Shown here in pieces: positions 9,562-20,365 of a DNA stretch of 64,000 nt. The notes beneath the pieces are model-generated. The model saw nothing but the letters and a program-made list of their open reading frames with translations. It was not told the DNA's origin and ran no database searches. Source of the DNA: Haberlea rhodopensis. Lineage: Eukaryota > Streptophyta > Magnoliopsida > Lamiales > Gesneriaceae. Position 1 is the first letter of the stretch. Each line of letters opens with the position of its first letter. The stretch lies in NCBI GenBank assembly GCA_907163345.1, contig CAJQUN010000223.1, positions 434,001 to 498,000 of the forward strand, in the 5' to 3' direction. A program made the translations under genes and the position numbers.

Positions 9562-12006
9562 ATGGCTACCATCACTCATAACTCACTCTCCGTTGAGTTT
9601 GATGACATTTACAGGGCAGAAGACGCTGCGATGGTGTCCATTTTTAGAGCCCTGGAATCATCTGGTTTAAGGAACTTTTTGGAGTGCGGGACAGTTGTTT
9701 ATGAATCAGAAATCCACGAGCTGTTCGCCAACGCCGTCTCCCGGAAGACATCCATTTCTACTACTGTCAAGGGCAAATCTTTCGAGATCTCGCCAATGAC
9801 GATGGCCAAGACCTTTGGCCTCCCCAGTTCCGGACTGACAGAGTTCGGACAGACTCCTCAAGCGTCACTCTTAGATCTTCAGGGGAAGATTTCTATTTCT
9901 GGCCACCGATTGCAACCCTCCTTTAAGAAGAAGGAAATGCTCTTCCATTTCCAGGTGCTGTGCGAAGTGGTAGGCAAGCCACTTTTGGGTAAAGCAGGAA
10001 GTTTCGATGCTGTAACCGCCGAAAAGTTCAGGGCTATGGCGGCTATTGTATCCGGCCAGAAGATAAACTGGTCCATGATTTTGTTTGAAGTACTGCTGGA
10101 AACGGTGATTGCATCCAAGCACGCCGTATGCTTTGCTGTTCCTCTCAGCAAGCTCTTGGAGTCCTTAGGCCTCGAGCTGAGCAAGCCGTCTGCTCTCCGT
10201 CCCCTTAAGATCCTTAACTCCAAAGGGCTTGCACTGCTGAAGTCCAAGAGTGTTCCGCCTACTCCTGCTACTCTGGCTACAATCAAGTTTGAGCAGGACG
10301 AGGAACAAGTTGTTGTGCGCAAACCTCGGGTCAAGCGGAAGCTGACCATTCAGACTGACTCGGAAGCAACCCAGTCTGCTCACTCATCACCAACCAAGCC
10401 ACTTCCCAAAAAGCCCCGAACCCAGATTACCAAACCAACCAAATCTCTACCTCCACCCATACTGCCACCCCCTAAAGCAACCCCTGCCCCTCAACCTTCC
10501 ACCCAGCTTTCACAAGCTTCAACCCCTGCACCCGAAGTCACCCTTAGAATTCCCTCTGCCAATCCCGTGGTCAAAGGGATAGTTATCACTGAGTTGGGAG
10601 ACTATACTCAATCAGGGATTAAGTCCCCTTCCTCCACCGGCAAGGGAAAAGCCATTCTCACCGAACCCCTCTCTTCTAAACCCAAATCTGCCGCGCAGAC
10701 TGCCATCGACATCGCTATGGAGGATGTTGATGAGAGACTAAAGGAACTCATTGTGGTTTTTGATGAATATGTCCAGTACCGGACTATCAACCACATTGAG
10801 CTGTTCTACGGTAAGTTGCACAGATTGAAGAAGATGGAAGAGGAAGCTCTGAAAGGAACAGAGACTGATGATGTTCGACTTGCCGTGCAGCGCAGAGATT
10901 TATTTACGGCAAAACACAGATTCAGACTGGCCAATCTGCTTCTATTTGCCAAAAAGAAGAACTTCGATCCGCTTGCTCCAACTGCCAGAGATGATGGGGC
11001 TGTGATTGCTCAACTCGAGATGGATGTTCATGCTCTATCCTTAGCTGTCCGTTTTCAACGACAGAAGCTAGGTATCTCCACTCCAGCCACAAGCCCGGAT
11101 CATCCTTCTGCAAGCAAGACTCTGGCAGAACCATTTATCGAGGTTATTCCCTCTGATGCAGCAAAACAGACAGAGGATCAGCCTGCAGAGCACGTACCAG
11201 ACCAGACAGCGGAGCAGCCATTGCCTAATGCTCCGTCTGCAACAGATGATGAACCAATGAATGTTCTGTTGGACTCTCCGACAACATCTATTCCATTGAA
11301 GTCATCAGCCTCCCGTGCACAACCCAGTCCAGCTGACGCATGTGCAACAACTGAAGCACCAGACCTCATCGATCCGGATTTCGTGGTATCTACAGTGGTT
11401 GCAGCTCTCCAAGTTGAGGAACCTCCCAGTCCCCATTCTCCTCCGGGACCATCAGATGAAGATTTGGCCTTCATTCAAGGTTTTTCTTCGGATCTGGTCA
11501 CTCTGATCCGATCCGAAAGTCATCAAGCTGCCATTTCTTCCATCGTGCCGATTGCTGAAGAAGATGACCATGCCATGTTATCATCAGATCACTCTCCCAG
11601 CAAGCTATCTGATGCACCTCCATCCCTGGCACGGACTATCCAGCACTTCTCTGATACCTGTCTGTCCTTGACTCAACGCATTCTAGAAGTTCATCAAGGT
11701 CAGAGGGTCACAGCCTTGGACTTTGCTTCTTTCAAAGAGAAGATGACTGCCAGTATCGGAAGCCTTCAGCGCGGCATAAACGATCTGTTGTCTCAACAGG
11801 CCTCCTACAAGAACAGTCTCAGAAAAGAGCAGATCGAGCTAGCCACTGAAGTCAGAGCATCTGTTGCCAATTCCCTCCGCGCTCAAGACGTTCGTCTTGA
11901 CGCTATCAGCGCGCAGCTAGCACAAGTTGTCGACTTTCTTCAAGAGATTGCTGCTGACAAAAAGGGGGAAAAGAAGACAGACTTCAGGCCGCCTTCTAGA
12001 AAATAA
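9562..12006 (+). CDS. SIRE third ORF in the envelope-like position, function unknown
   Basis: This is an uninterrupted 814-codon ORF starting ATG at 9562 and ending TAA, 391 bases after pol, with its own start. Residues 1-215 form a compact, mixed domain (MATITHNSLSVEFDDIYRAE...) with several FGLPS/GKSFEISP-like blocks. I recall similar N-terminal modules in predicted Lamiales proteins but cannot check. Residues about 265-330 are rich in P, T and K, including KKPR basic patches that could act in nuclear import. Residues about 500-690 are acidic and P/S-rich. The C-terminus (about 680-800) is heptad-like and probably coiled coil. I see no signal peptide and no clear membrane span, so the label envelope rests on position only. 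It could be a captured host gene or a structural or regulatory accessory protein. Confidence 0.85.
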   Translation: MATITHNSLSVEFDDIYRAEDAAMVSIFRALESSGLRNFLECGTVVYESEIHELFANAVSRKTSISTTVKGKSFEISPMTMAKTFGLPSSGLTEFGQTPQASLLDLQGKISISGHRLQPSFKKKEMLFHFQVLCEVVGKPLLGKAGSFDAVTAEKFRAMAAIVSGQKINWSMILFEVLLETVIASKHAVCFAVPLSKLLESLGLELSKPSALRPLKILNSKGLALLKSKSVPPTPATLATIKFEQDEEQVVVRKPRVKRKLTIQTDSEATQSAHSSPTKPLPKKPRTQITKPTKSLPPPILPPPKATPAPQPSTQLSQASTPAPEVTLRIPSANPVVKGIVITELGDYTQSGIKSPSSTGKGKAILTEPLSSKPKSAAQTAIDIAMEDVDERLKELIVVFDEYVQYRTINHIELFYGKLHRLKKMEEEALKGTETDDVRLAVQRRDLFTAKHRFRLANLLLFAKKKNFDPLAPTARDDGAVIAQLEMDVHALSLAVRFQRQKLGISTPATSPDHPSASKTLAEPFIEVIPSDAAKQTEDQPAEHVPDQTAEQPLPNAPSATDDEPMNVLLDSPTTSIPLKSSASRAQPSPADACATTEAPDLIDPDFVVSTVVAALQVEEPPSPHSPPGPSDEDLAFIQGFSSDLVTLIRSESHQAAISSIVPIAEEDDHAMLSSDHSPSKLSDAPPSLARTIQHFSDTCLSLTQRILEVHQGQRVTALDFASFKEKMTASIGSLQRGINDLLSQQASYKNSLRKEQIELATEVRASVANSLRAQDVRLDAISAQLAQVVDFLQEIAADKKGEKKTDFRPPSRK

Positions 12007-12257
12007 TATTTTCAGTCTGTGTATTTTAGGATTTTCTTGGTGATCAATAAAATCCTCATTTGATTAAGTCTGTGTTCATTTATTTTGAACCTCATCATAA
12101 GGCTTAATAATAAAGATTTAATCGATCAAACTTAATGATGTTCATTTATTTTGAACAAAGAAGTAATCGATCCGAAAGCATTCGCTTCAGAGCTCTTATC
12201 AAGACTGGTTAAAAAGACTTAGAAGCTAGGTTTTGTCATCATCAAAAAGGGGGAATT
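12007..12257 (+). other. SIRE 3' untranslated region and polypurine tract
   Basis: About 235 bases of AT-rich sequence follow the third ORF. The tract AAAAAGGGGGAATTT at about 12244-12257 directly abuts the 3' LTR start TGTTAG at 12258, as expected for the plus-strand primer. Confidence 0.85.
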
Positions 12258-13417
12258 TGTTAGTTCCGGACCTTATCGATGAGATTTTAAAGATGACAAA
12301 ACATTTCAGACCGGATCGATAGAAATCAGATTGACCAGATCGATCGGACAAAACAGAGCAAGATGACAAAACATTTCAGACCGGATCGATAGAAATAAGG
12401 CATACCAGATCGATCGCGCAAAACAGAGCAAGCTGATAAAGAATATCACATATCAGACCGGATCGATGGATTCCAGACTGACTAGATCGATACTTCAGAT
12501 CGATCTCAACCTTTATCAGATCAGAGCAGTCAAAGATACATAAAGGATGGCTTCTCAGTCCGAACCATTAACGGTTATTAGCATTTAATGCTGTAATTAA
12601 TGCTACAAAGGATCAAAAATTGAAGATTGCCATTAAAGGTAAGAAGACAAAGAAGAGCTTACCTGACAGTCGCCGAAAGCATACACCAGAACGGCAAGTG
12701 TCCTGAAGAAGAAGACTGTAGCTTTCTCAGAGTTTAAAAAGAGTCAAAGTTACACATTAAGGGAACAATGCCGTTGCTACCCTCAACTATAAAAGGATGC
12801 AACAAAAGGAAGACATAGACTCTGGATTCCAACTCACGCTGATCAATTGAAAAACACACAAGAAAGCAACTGCACACGCTTACAAAGTTCAGAAGCTCTC
12901 GAGCTGAAGTTATTTATTTAAGCGCGATTACTTTGTAACATTTGATCATTGTAGGATCACTGTGCGCATTGTGTATTGAAAAATAGAAGTGAGCAACTTA
13001 TTGTAACTGTCAGACAGAGTGTGTCTGAGCAGGTTGAGTGACTAGGAGTTTCAGACTGGTAGTGAGGTAAATCCAGCCTGAATCGGGTTTGTACAACAGG
13101 ATTGTATAAATCAAAGTCTTCTAGTATAAACCTTCCTTAATTGGAAGAAGGGGAGACGTAGAAGGATTACACCACCTTCGAACTTCCAGAAACATATCCT
13201 GTGTTTTATCCTTCTGCACTTAGCCATCGAGCCGTTCTTACTTTTACAAGAGCTGACCGTTTCCGCACTTACCTTTTTAGTGGTCTGTTCTGTTCAAAGA
13301 GTTGATTAAGTAACAGATTTCTTTCACTAATCCGAAAGAATTCACAAGGGATAAATTTTATAAGGAGTGTTCATTCACCCCCCCCCCCCCTCTAAACACT
13401 CCGGACCGATCCTAACA
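12258..13417 (+). repeat. 3' LTR of SIRE element
   Basis: It pairs with 2799-3960, keeps both terminal TG and CA, and repeats the 70-bp GATCGAT units from 12291. TCTAC at 13418-13422 is the right copy of the target duplication. Confidence 0.95.
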
Positions 13418-13422
13418 TCTAC

Positions 13423-15019
13423 CATAAAGAGCCTCAAAAGGAGCCATCTGTATGCTTGCTTGGTAGCTATTGTTATAAGAAAACTCCACTAAGGCTACTG
13501 AGTTCTGCCAAGAAGTATCGAACTCTAACACACAAGCCCGTAATATATCTTCGAGCGTCTGTATGGTACGCTCGGTCTGCCCATCCGTTTGGGGATGATA
13601 GGCTGTGCTCAACCTCAACTCTGTACCTAGAGCTGACTGAAGACCTTCCTAGAAGTGAGATGTAAACCGCGGATCTCGATCAGACACAATCGAAACAGGG
13701 ATCCCATGCAGTCTCACCACATCCCTGACATATAACTGTGCCATCCTCAAGTACGTGAAGGTCATATTGTATGGAATGAAGTGAGCCACTTTAGTCAATC
13801 TATCCACGACTACCCAGATGGCATCAAAACCCGAAACAGTCCTCGGTAAGTGGGTCACGAAGTCCATGGATATGTGCTCCCACTTCCACTGTGGTATCTC
13901 CAAGCTCCTTAGCTCACCACCAGGCCTCTGCCTCTCAGCCTTTATCTGCTGACAAATCAGGCATCTCTTGACGAATGAGGTAACATCTTGTTTCATTCGC
14001 CTCCACCAGAACTGGCTGCGTAAGTCCTTATACATTTTCTTTCCGCCCGGGTGGATACTCATCCTAATGCAATGAGCCCGCTGTAGTATTCCCTGACGCA
14101 ACTCAAGCGTATTCGGGACTACCCATCGATCACCTAACCTTAAGGAACCATCCTCAGCCGTCCTGAACTTCGACGACTGACCTAAACGAACCACTGATAA
14201 CCATCTCTGGACCTCCTCGTCGGTCTCCTGTGCCTTCCTGATGTGATCATAAATAACCGGTTCAGCTAATAAGGTCAAAACCTGCACTAGTGAAGCAGAC
14301 ACATCGTAATCAAACCCCAAATGGCAGTAGGAGCCCATCATAGCTGATAGACACATGGCATCCTCTGCTGTGCTCCTCACCTTCCGACTCAAAGCATCGG
14401 CCATCAAATTTGCTTTCCCGGGATGGTATAGGATTTCACAATCATAATCCTTCAGCAAATCCATCCATCTCCTCTGCCTCATATTCAGCTCAGCCTGTGT
14501 AAACAAGAACTTCAGGCTCTTGTGATCAGTGAAGATGGTAAATGAGGTACCGTATAAGTAGTGTCGCCATATCTTCAAGGCGAACACTATAGCTGCTAGC
14601 TCCAGATCATGGACTGGGTACCTCGTCTCGTGTGGCTTCAATTGTCTCGAAGCGTAATCCACAACGTGCTTATCCTGCATCAGCACGCATCCTAAACCCT
14701 GAAGCGATGCGTCGGTATAGAGAACGAACCCTTTGTTCTCCCTGGGAATCACCAAAACTGGCGCTGAAGTCAATTTGTGCTTCAACTCCCGGAAACTTTG
14801 TTCACAAGCTTCTGTCCAACAGAATGGGACTCCCTTCTGAGTCAATTGTGTCAGAGGCTTGGCAATCTTTGAAAATCCTTCGACAAAGCGTCGATAATAC
14901 CCTGCCAAACCAAGAAAACTCCGAATCTCAGATACTGTAGTAGGGGCAGACCAATCCATAATTGTCTCTACCTTCCTCGGGTCTACTGAGATCCCCTCTC
15001 GAGAGATAATGTGGCCCAA
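13423..15019 (-). pseudogene. Tekay-A RT end, RNase H and integrase core
   Basis: From 15019 downward the frame reads MGHIISREGISVDPRK (RT thumb), VLYTDASLQGLGC and TDHKSLKFLFTQAEL (RNase H), HPGGKKMYKDL with CLICQQ (zinc-binding integrase), then SMDFVTHLP and IVSDRDPRFTSHF of the catalytic core. TAG at 13649-13651 replaces the Trp codon after SHF found in Tekay-B and Tekay-C. The E region, YHPQTDGQTERT, follows in the same frame and runs to the SIRE insertion site at 13422. The coding sequence resumes at 2793. Confidence 0.9.
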
Positions 15020-15059
15020 GAATGCTATGCTGCTCAGCCAGAACTCACATTTACTGAGT

Positions 15060-16448
15060 TTGGCATATGGTGATCTCTGAGGATCTGTAGCACTATCCTC
15101 AAATGAATAGCATGTTCTTCTTCACTTCTTCAATAGACAAGGATGTCATCAATAAATACGATCACAAACTGATCAAGGTACTCCTGAAATACTCGGTTCA
15201 TCAGGCTCATAAAGACAGCCGGGGCATTCGTCACCCCAAATGGCATCATCAAGAACTCGTAGTGTCCATACCGAGTTCTAAAAGCTGTCTTTTGGATATC
15301 ATCAGTCCTAACTCGTATCTGGTGGTAGCCTGACCTCAAATCAATCTTTGAGTAAATCTCTGTGCCCTGAAGCTGATCAAATAAGTCATCAATCCTCGGA
15401 AGGGGTACTTGTTCTTAATAGTCACTTTGTTCAATTGACGGTAATCGATACACAAGCGCATCGAACCGTCCTTTTTCTTCACGAACAAGACTGGTGCACC
15501 CCAAGGCGATACACTAGGATGAATATATCCCTTGTCGAGGAGTTCCTGTAACTGTACCTTCAGCTCCCTCAGCTCTACCGGCGCCATCCTGTATGGGGCA
15601 CGAGAAATGGCTGATGTCCCCGGCAGTAGCTCAATGGCAAACTCCACATCTCTGATCGGCGGAAACCCTGGAATCTCATCCGGGAATACATCAATGAACT
15701 CCGCCACGACCGGAATGTCCTCGGCTCTCACTTCCTTCTCTTCTGATGCATCCACGGCATAAATAAGGTAGCCCGCGTGGCCGTGTTCCAATAACCGCGA
15801 CATCTTAACCGCTGAGATCACTGGAATCTTTGGACGAGAGCCGTCCCCATAGAAGGTCCACTGGAACCCCTGATCAGACAGAAAACGTACCATCCTCTGT
15901 CGGCAATCTACCACAGCTCGGTATCTGCTCAACACATCAATGCCGACAATGCAATCGAAATCTGCCATCTCTAACTGAATCAGATCGGCCCTCAGATCAT
16001 TGCCCTCAAAATAAATGAGGCAATCAGATAACAGTCGGTCTGCAGTCACATACTTTCCCGTGGGTGTCGAGACCATGAGAGGCATGGGTAACAGAGACGA
16101 GCACAAGCGGTGTCTCTCCACAAAAGCAGCAGACACAAAAGAGTGGGAAGCACCTGTATCTATCAATAAAAATGCAGGGTACGTAAATAAATGACACGTA
16201 CCAGCAATGACCTCCTCCGGGGCTGTCTCAGCCTGCTCCCATGTCAGTGCATACACCTGACCCTGCGGCGGTCCTGCCGCCTGACCTCCCTGTGGTCGAG
16301 GTGCAAACTGCTGTCTCTGTGGTGCCGTCCTGGCGTCAAATCTTGGCCTATTCGGCCCAAAGTCTGCCTGATCTGCCCAATTAGGGCAAGCCCTAGCTAG
16401 GTGGCCCACCTTGCCACAAACATAACAGCCTCGGCAGTCTCGTGACAA
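15060..16448 (-). pseudogene. Tekay-A zinc knuckle, protease and RT palm, frameshifted
   Basis: The frame at 16448-15336 contains the knuckle CYVCGKVGHLARAC, the protease motif LLIDTGASHSFVS and RT up to CIDYRQLNK. A missing C in the run near 15400 shifts frame at NKYPL. RT continues at 15339-15130 with GYHQIRV, MPFGVTNAPAVFM and the catalytic FIDDILVY. A TGA at 15130-15132 stands where the relatives have a Ser codon. A short deletion near 15065 precedes the next frame. Confidence 0.9.
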
Positions 16449-17320
16449 ATGAAATCCTCCACAGTGGTCACACCTGTTCCCCCCTGTCTTATTCCCTTGT
16501 GTTGGTCCCCGATTACTTTGCTTCTGATTCTGAGACTTCTTCCCACTGAATCTAGAAGATGAAGAGGCCCCACGAGGCTTGAACTGGTCCCCTCGTGGCC
16601 TCAGGCTATCAACAACAGGTCTCTGTGATGGTACGAAAGGGGGTACAACTCCTTGTACACGCCCACTGCAATCTCTGCCAACTCTGCCCTAATCAGGGCA
16701 TCATCAAATGAGCTGGGGTTGTTGGAGACAACCCTGTCAAATAGCTCTGGCCTCAGTCCCTTTAGAAAATTTCTCATCTTGGCATGACTGCTCACAGCGA
16801 TATGAGGTACATACCTCAGCAGTGAGGAATACTGCATAGCATAGTCTGACACTGACAGGCTGCCCTGCTTCAAATTATTGAACTCATCTTCCTTTAATTG
16901 TCTGGAAGCTGCAGAAAAGTACCGGTTAAGGAACCGGGTCCTGAATACAGTCCAATCAACCGTCATACCCTGAGCTCTCAGCTCCATGACTGTTGTCTTC
17001 CACCACATGGAAGACTTCTTCGCTAACTGAAACTCTGCTAACCTGAGCCAGGCAGTCCGTGCACAGGGTGCCGATACGAATATCTTCTCTAGTCTCTCAA
17101 GTCATTCCTCGGCTGCTTCACCAATCTCAGTCCCTTCAAAAAGAGGTGGATTATAGCTCAAGAACTGGGTCAGGCTTATCTCCACTGGTAGTAGTGTCTG
17201 TGCACAGGGCTCCATGCCCACAGCAGGTGGCGGTAACGGATTCGTCTGAGCAATACTAGCGTTCATACTGCCCATATCCCATACCTCTTCGTTGAGGTTT
17301 TCCGGATTAATAGCCGCCAT
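16449..17320 (-). pseudogene. Tekay-A gag
   Basis: ATG at 17320 gives MAAINPENLNEEV, the same start as Tekay-B. TGA at 17102-17104 replaces the Trp codon of EEWLERLE. The capsid core (17008 downward, VFRTRFLNRYFSAASRQ) is recognisable as Retrotrans_gag. A one-base loss near 16660, after GVYKEL, shifts the remainder. No functional Gag is possible. Confidence 0.88.
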
Positions 17321-17525
17321 GCTGTAACATAAGGGTTAACAACACTACCAAAAGCAGTTCATAATATAAGCCGTTAGATAACAAGAGTAATCATATTCAA
17401 AAGCATGTTAGTATAGCAACTCATACAAAATATGCATCAAATGCATCAACATGCCCACCAATGAATACCTAGCCAACTTGTCTCTAAAGGCTACCCTTTA
17501 CTCGTTCCCTGGTTATCTAACCACT

Positions 17526-17537
17526 GCTCTGATACCA
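17526..17537 (-). other. Primer-binding site (tRNA-iMet) of Tekay-A
   Basis: On the minus strand TGGTATCAGAGC follows the 5' LTR after the spacer TTTAG. The same site is found in Tekay-B and Tekay-C. Confidence 0.9.
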
Positions 17538-17542
17538 CTAAA

Positions 17543-18892
17543 TGTGAGACCTCGTTATCTAAACAAGATGCTAAGGTGCGATTAAGAGAACTAAACATAT
17601 ATATATCAGAGTATTAGGCCGTGTTGACTACCTGAGCATAAGAGATTACAGTACCAAAAGTTCAAAAAGGAATTATACATATTCCTAACAAAAGGTACTA
17701 CACTTATAGCTTTACTCTACACTCTGTAGAAACTATACAAAGAGAAATTTCTGCTCTGCTAATCCTGTAGCACTCCTTACAGCTCATAGTATCAACCCCG
17801 ACCCTGGTTCTCATCATCAAAAGCACCTACAAAGACAACCCCCAACACATGAGCATATCATAGTTCATATTCAACATAATATGAATGTAAATCATAATGC
17901 ATAATCATAGATATGAAATACTTCATGTATTTCCAATGCATTTAAAACGCCCATTGGTTGTCCCTGTACCATAACTCAAAATCAATTCAATGTATGATGA
18001 TATGGCTTATATAAATGTCATGACATTACTTCACTTCTTAAATCTTTACTTCTTTCTTAGTCAGTTTATCATCAGTGTATTTTAATGCTTTTTACTTCTT
18101 AACTTCATAATGAGCGGTACCATCTTCCCCGCTTCATTATTTCATAACAAGCGGTAAAATCTTCCCCGCTAGCGGTACCGTCTTCCCCGCTCTTCATACT
18201 AGCGGTACCTTCTTCCCCGCTTAGTATGGTATACCCCGCCTCCATGTGCAAGCCTTGCTCCACATTTTTAGCGGTATAAGCGTAAGCATTTAAAATCATC
18301 ACTACGATAACCCTGACTCATGGAATACACACTCTTTATTCCACAACATACGTATGCAACGACAATGCATAACAACATGTATCATACACATAATGCACAA
18401 CTTTGCATTTATCATATGTCAAATAATGAACATCTAATACATGTTACCGTTGGGATGCCCGTACGTCGCTTACGTACCTTTCCAAAATACAGTGTGTTGC
18501 CGGACTCTATCCCCTGCGCTGTGTAGCTATCTGTGAAGGCTCTACACCAGTGTACAACACAATATTAGATGCCAATTTATAGTCCAAAATCAAAAAAAAT
18601 CCAACAAAATATCATTTTCATTATTCTGCCTCTGGCGATCGATCGCTACCTCGAGGCGATCGATCGCCAGACTTCACTGGCCCATGGCGATCGATCGCGC
18701 CATTCATGGCGATCGATCGCTTGCCTTTGATTTTGGCCACTGGCCTTCGGCGATCGATCGCCACATGCTCTGTGCGCGATATTTTCCAGATTTCCGAACA
18801 CTCATATTCATACCCTTCAATATAGCATATAAGACACACCTCTTGCTTGAACAAATGTGCTAATAGTTACTAGGTACTACCATGAATGTATT
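17543..18892 (-). repeat. 5' LTR of Tekay-A, first part
   Basis: It begins at TGTGAGACC and matches the 3' LTR up to GAATGTATT, where Athila-A is inserted. The LTR resumes at 38368. It holds four intact GATCGATC palindromes and one more at 18750-18762. Confidence 0.93.
18632..18773. repeat. GATCGATC palindrome cluster in Tekay-A 5' LTR
   Basis: Five palindromes of the type GCGATCGATCGC occur in about 130 bases. CTGGCGATCGATCGC and GCGATCGATCGCCAG (about 18632-18670) are exact inverted complements separated by 9 bases. In the 3' LTR the third palindrome is mutated. Confidence 0.9.
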
Positions 18893-20365
18893 TGATCACT
18901 TTTATTTTAAACAATTAATTCCAATATAGCGATTTTAGACCGCAAGTGCACGGTTGTCAAGTTTTAGTATAGTGAAAATGAAGTACGGGTTGTCGAATCC
19001 ACAAGGACTAACGTATAAGTACCAAATAAGATTAGAGAAATTATATTTAGCCTACGATTTCAGAAGTTGATTAACTAAAGTCACATTAAACTAAGGACCG
19101 AAAATTAAACAAGAAATAATAAAATGAAAGGTTCCGGATATGCGAAGGCAAGTCACTCGAGAAAATTACCAAGCTCGTCGTTCAACTATGTTATCTTTAA
19201 TGATTCAACTGAATTATCAAATTATCAACCAATTGATTCTAAAGGTGAAAGGTTTTCGCTATTATTCGATACACTCTCTCGAGCTGTAACGAAACTAACA
19301 TTAAATTAGAATAAATCACTCTCATGCATTTATTTACTAATTCAACATTGTCTAAATCGTCAAAACCTTGCTACTCTAAATCTCTCGATTCTAAGTTCTC
19401 ACGTATGCGATATCATCTCTCGATCTCAATCGTAACATACATCATAAATTAATGGAGCGCGTTACAACGTTATCTCTCGATCTCGGTTATAACTCTCAGA
19501 TTCAATCAAAGCTAGCTAGACTTTGATCTACACAAGCAATTAATTTATGAACAATAGAAATCAATACGCTCAAACACAATTGAATCAATAATCAAACACA
19601 ATGAAACTAAAACTTGATAACATAAACTAGATTTAATTCAAATCAAATACATAAGAGTTTAATTGTCTCTCGACCTCAAAAACATCAAATGGAATTGAAA
19701 ATCAAAGAAATCAAAGTTTAAAAATACGATAAACGATGGATGAATCCGTGCGTTGCACCGTGATTTCTTCTCTTGCTCCTTCCTTGCACTCCGGAATAGG
19801 TTGGCTCGACTTTGGACGAAGAACGGAGATTGAATCTCCTTCGGCGGCGTTAGGCGGCGGCTAGGGCTGCTTATCCTTGACCTAAATCACGTCTGGTATG
19901 ATATATCTTTGATATGGAAGTGATTTATCCTTTCATACCTCAAAAATCATTTCAAAAATGGAAGATAAGATTTTCCCGGATTTGCGTCTCGATCGATCGA
20001 GATTTCCTTCCGATTGATCGAGACTTTGATAAATTTAGCTCTGAAGTTACTGCCTCGCTCGATCGATCGGAAAATTGTTCCGATCGATCGAGACTTGAAA
20101 TTCTTTTCTTCTCAGCACACTGTCTGGCTCGATCGATCGAGACAAAATCTCGATCGATCGAGATTCCGAAAATCTCACTTCCTAAATTTCAACTCTTTCT
20201 CGCCTCGATTTCGCCCGTTATCTTCATATTAGCTCATTTCTTCCATTTCCGATCTAATTTCCTGAAACAAACGAATAAACACCAAAAAGCATAATATCAT
20301 CCAGGAAAAAGTACGGAAGATGGGAAGAAATTACAGTTAAAAACACTTAAAATCTAAGCCTATCA
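18893..20365 (-). repeat. 3' LTR of Athila-A
   Basis: This 1473-bp LTR matches 36819-38362 closely but lacks one 70-base segment containing a palindrome pair. It ends CTATCA at 20365, followed by the polypurine tract. Confidence 0.95.
19987..20165. repeat. GATCGATC hairpin cluster in Athila-A 3' LTR
   Basis: Three pairs are present. The middle pair is CTCGATCGATCGGAA / TTCCGATCGATCGAG, perfect 15-base inverted arms around 5 bases. The last pair is CTCGATCGATCGAGA / TCTCGATCGATCGAG, also perfect. The first pair has one mutated copy (GATTGATC). Confidence 0.92.

Larger units (their letters stand above)
2799..13417 (+). mobile_element. SIRE-type Ty1/copia retrotransposon, complete, with third ORF
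   Basis: The 10.6-kb element has 1162-bp and 1160-bp LTRs that differ at about ten sites by eye. It has a tRNA-iMet primer site, gag, a PR-INT-RT-RH pol in copia order, an 814-codon ORF in the envelope-like position, and a polypurine tract. Copia elements with an extra ORF after pol are characteristic of the SIRE/Maximus lineage. Gag and the gag-pol linker have several frameshifts and pol has one TAG, while the third ORF is open throughout. It lies in the Tekay-A integrase with TSD TCTAC. Confidence 0.95.
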
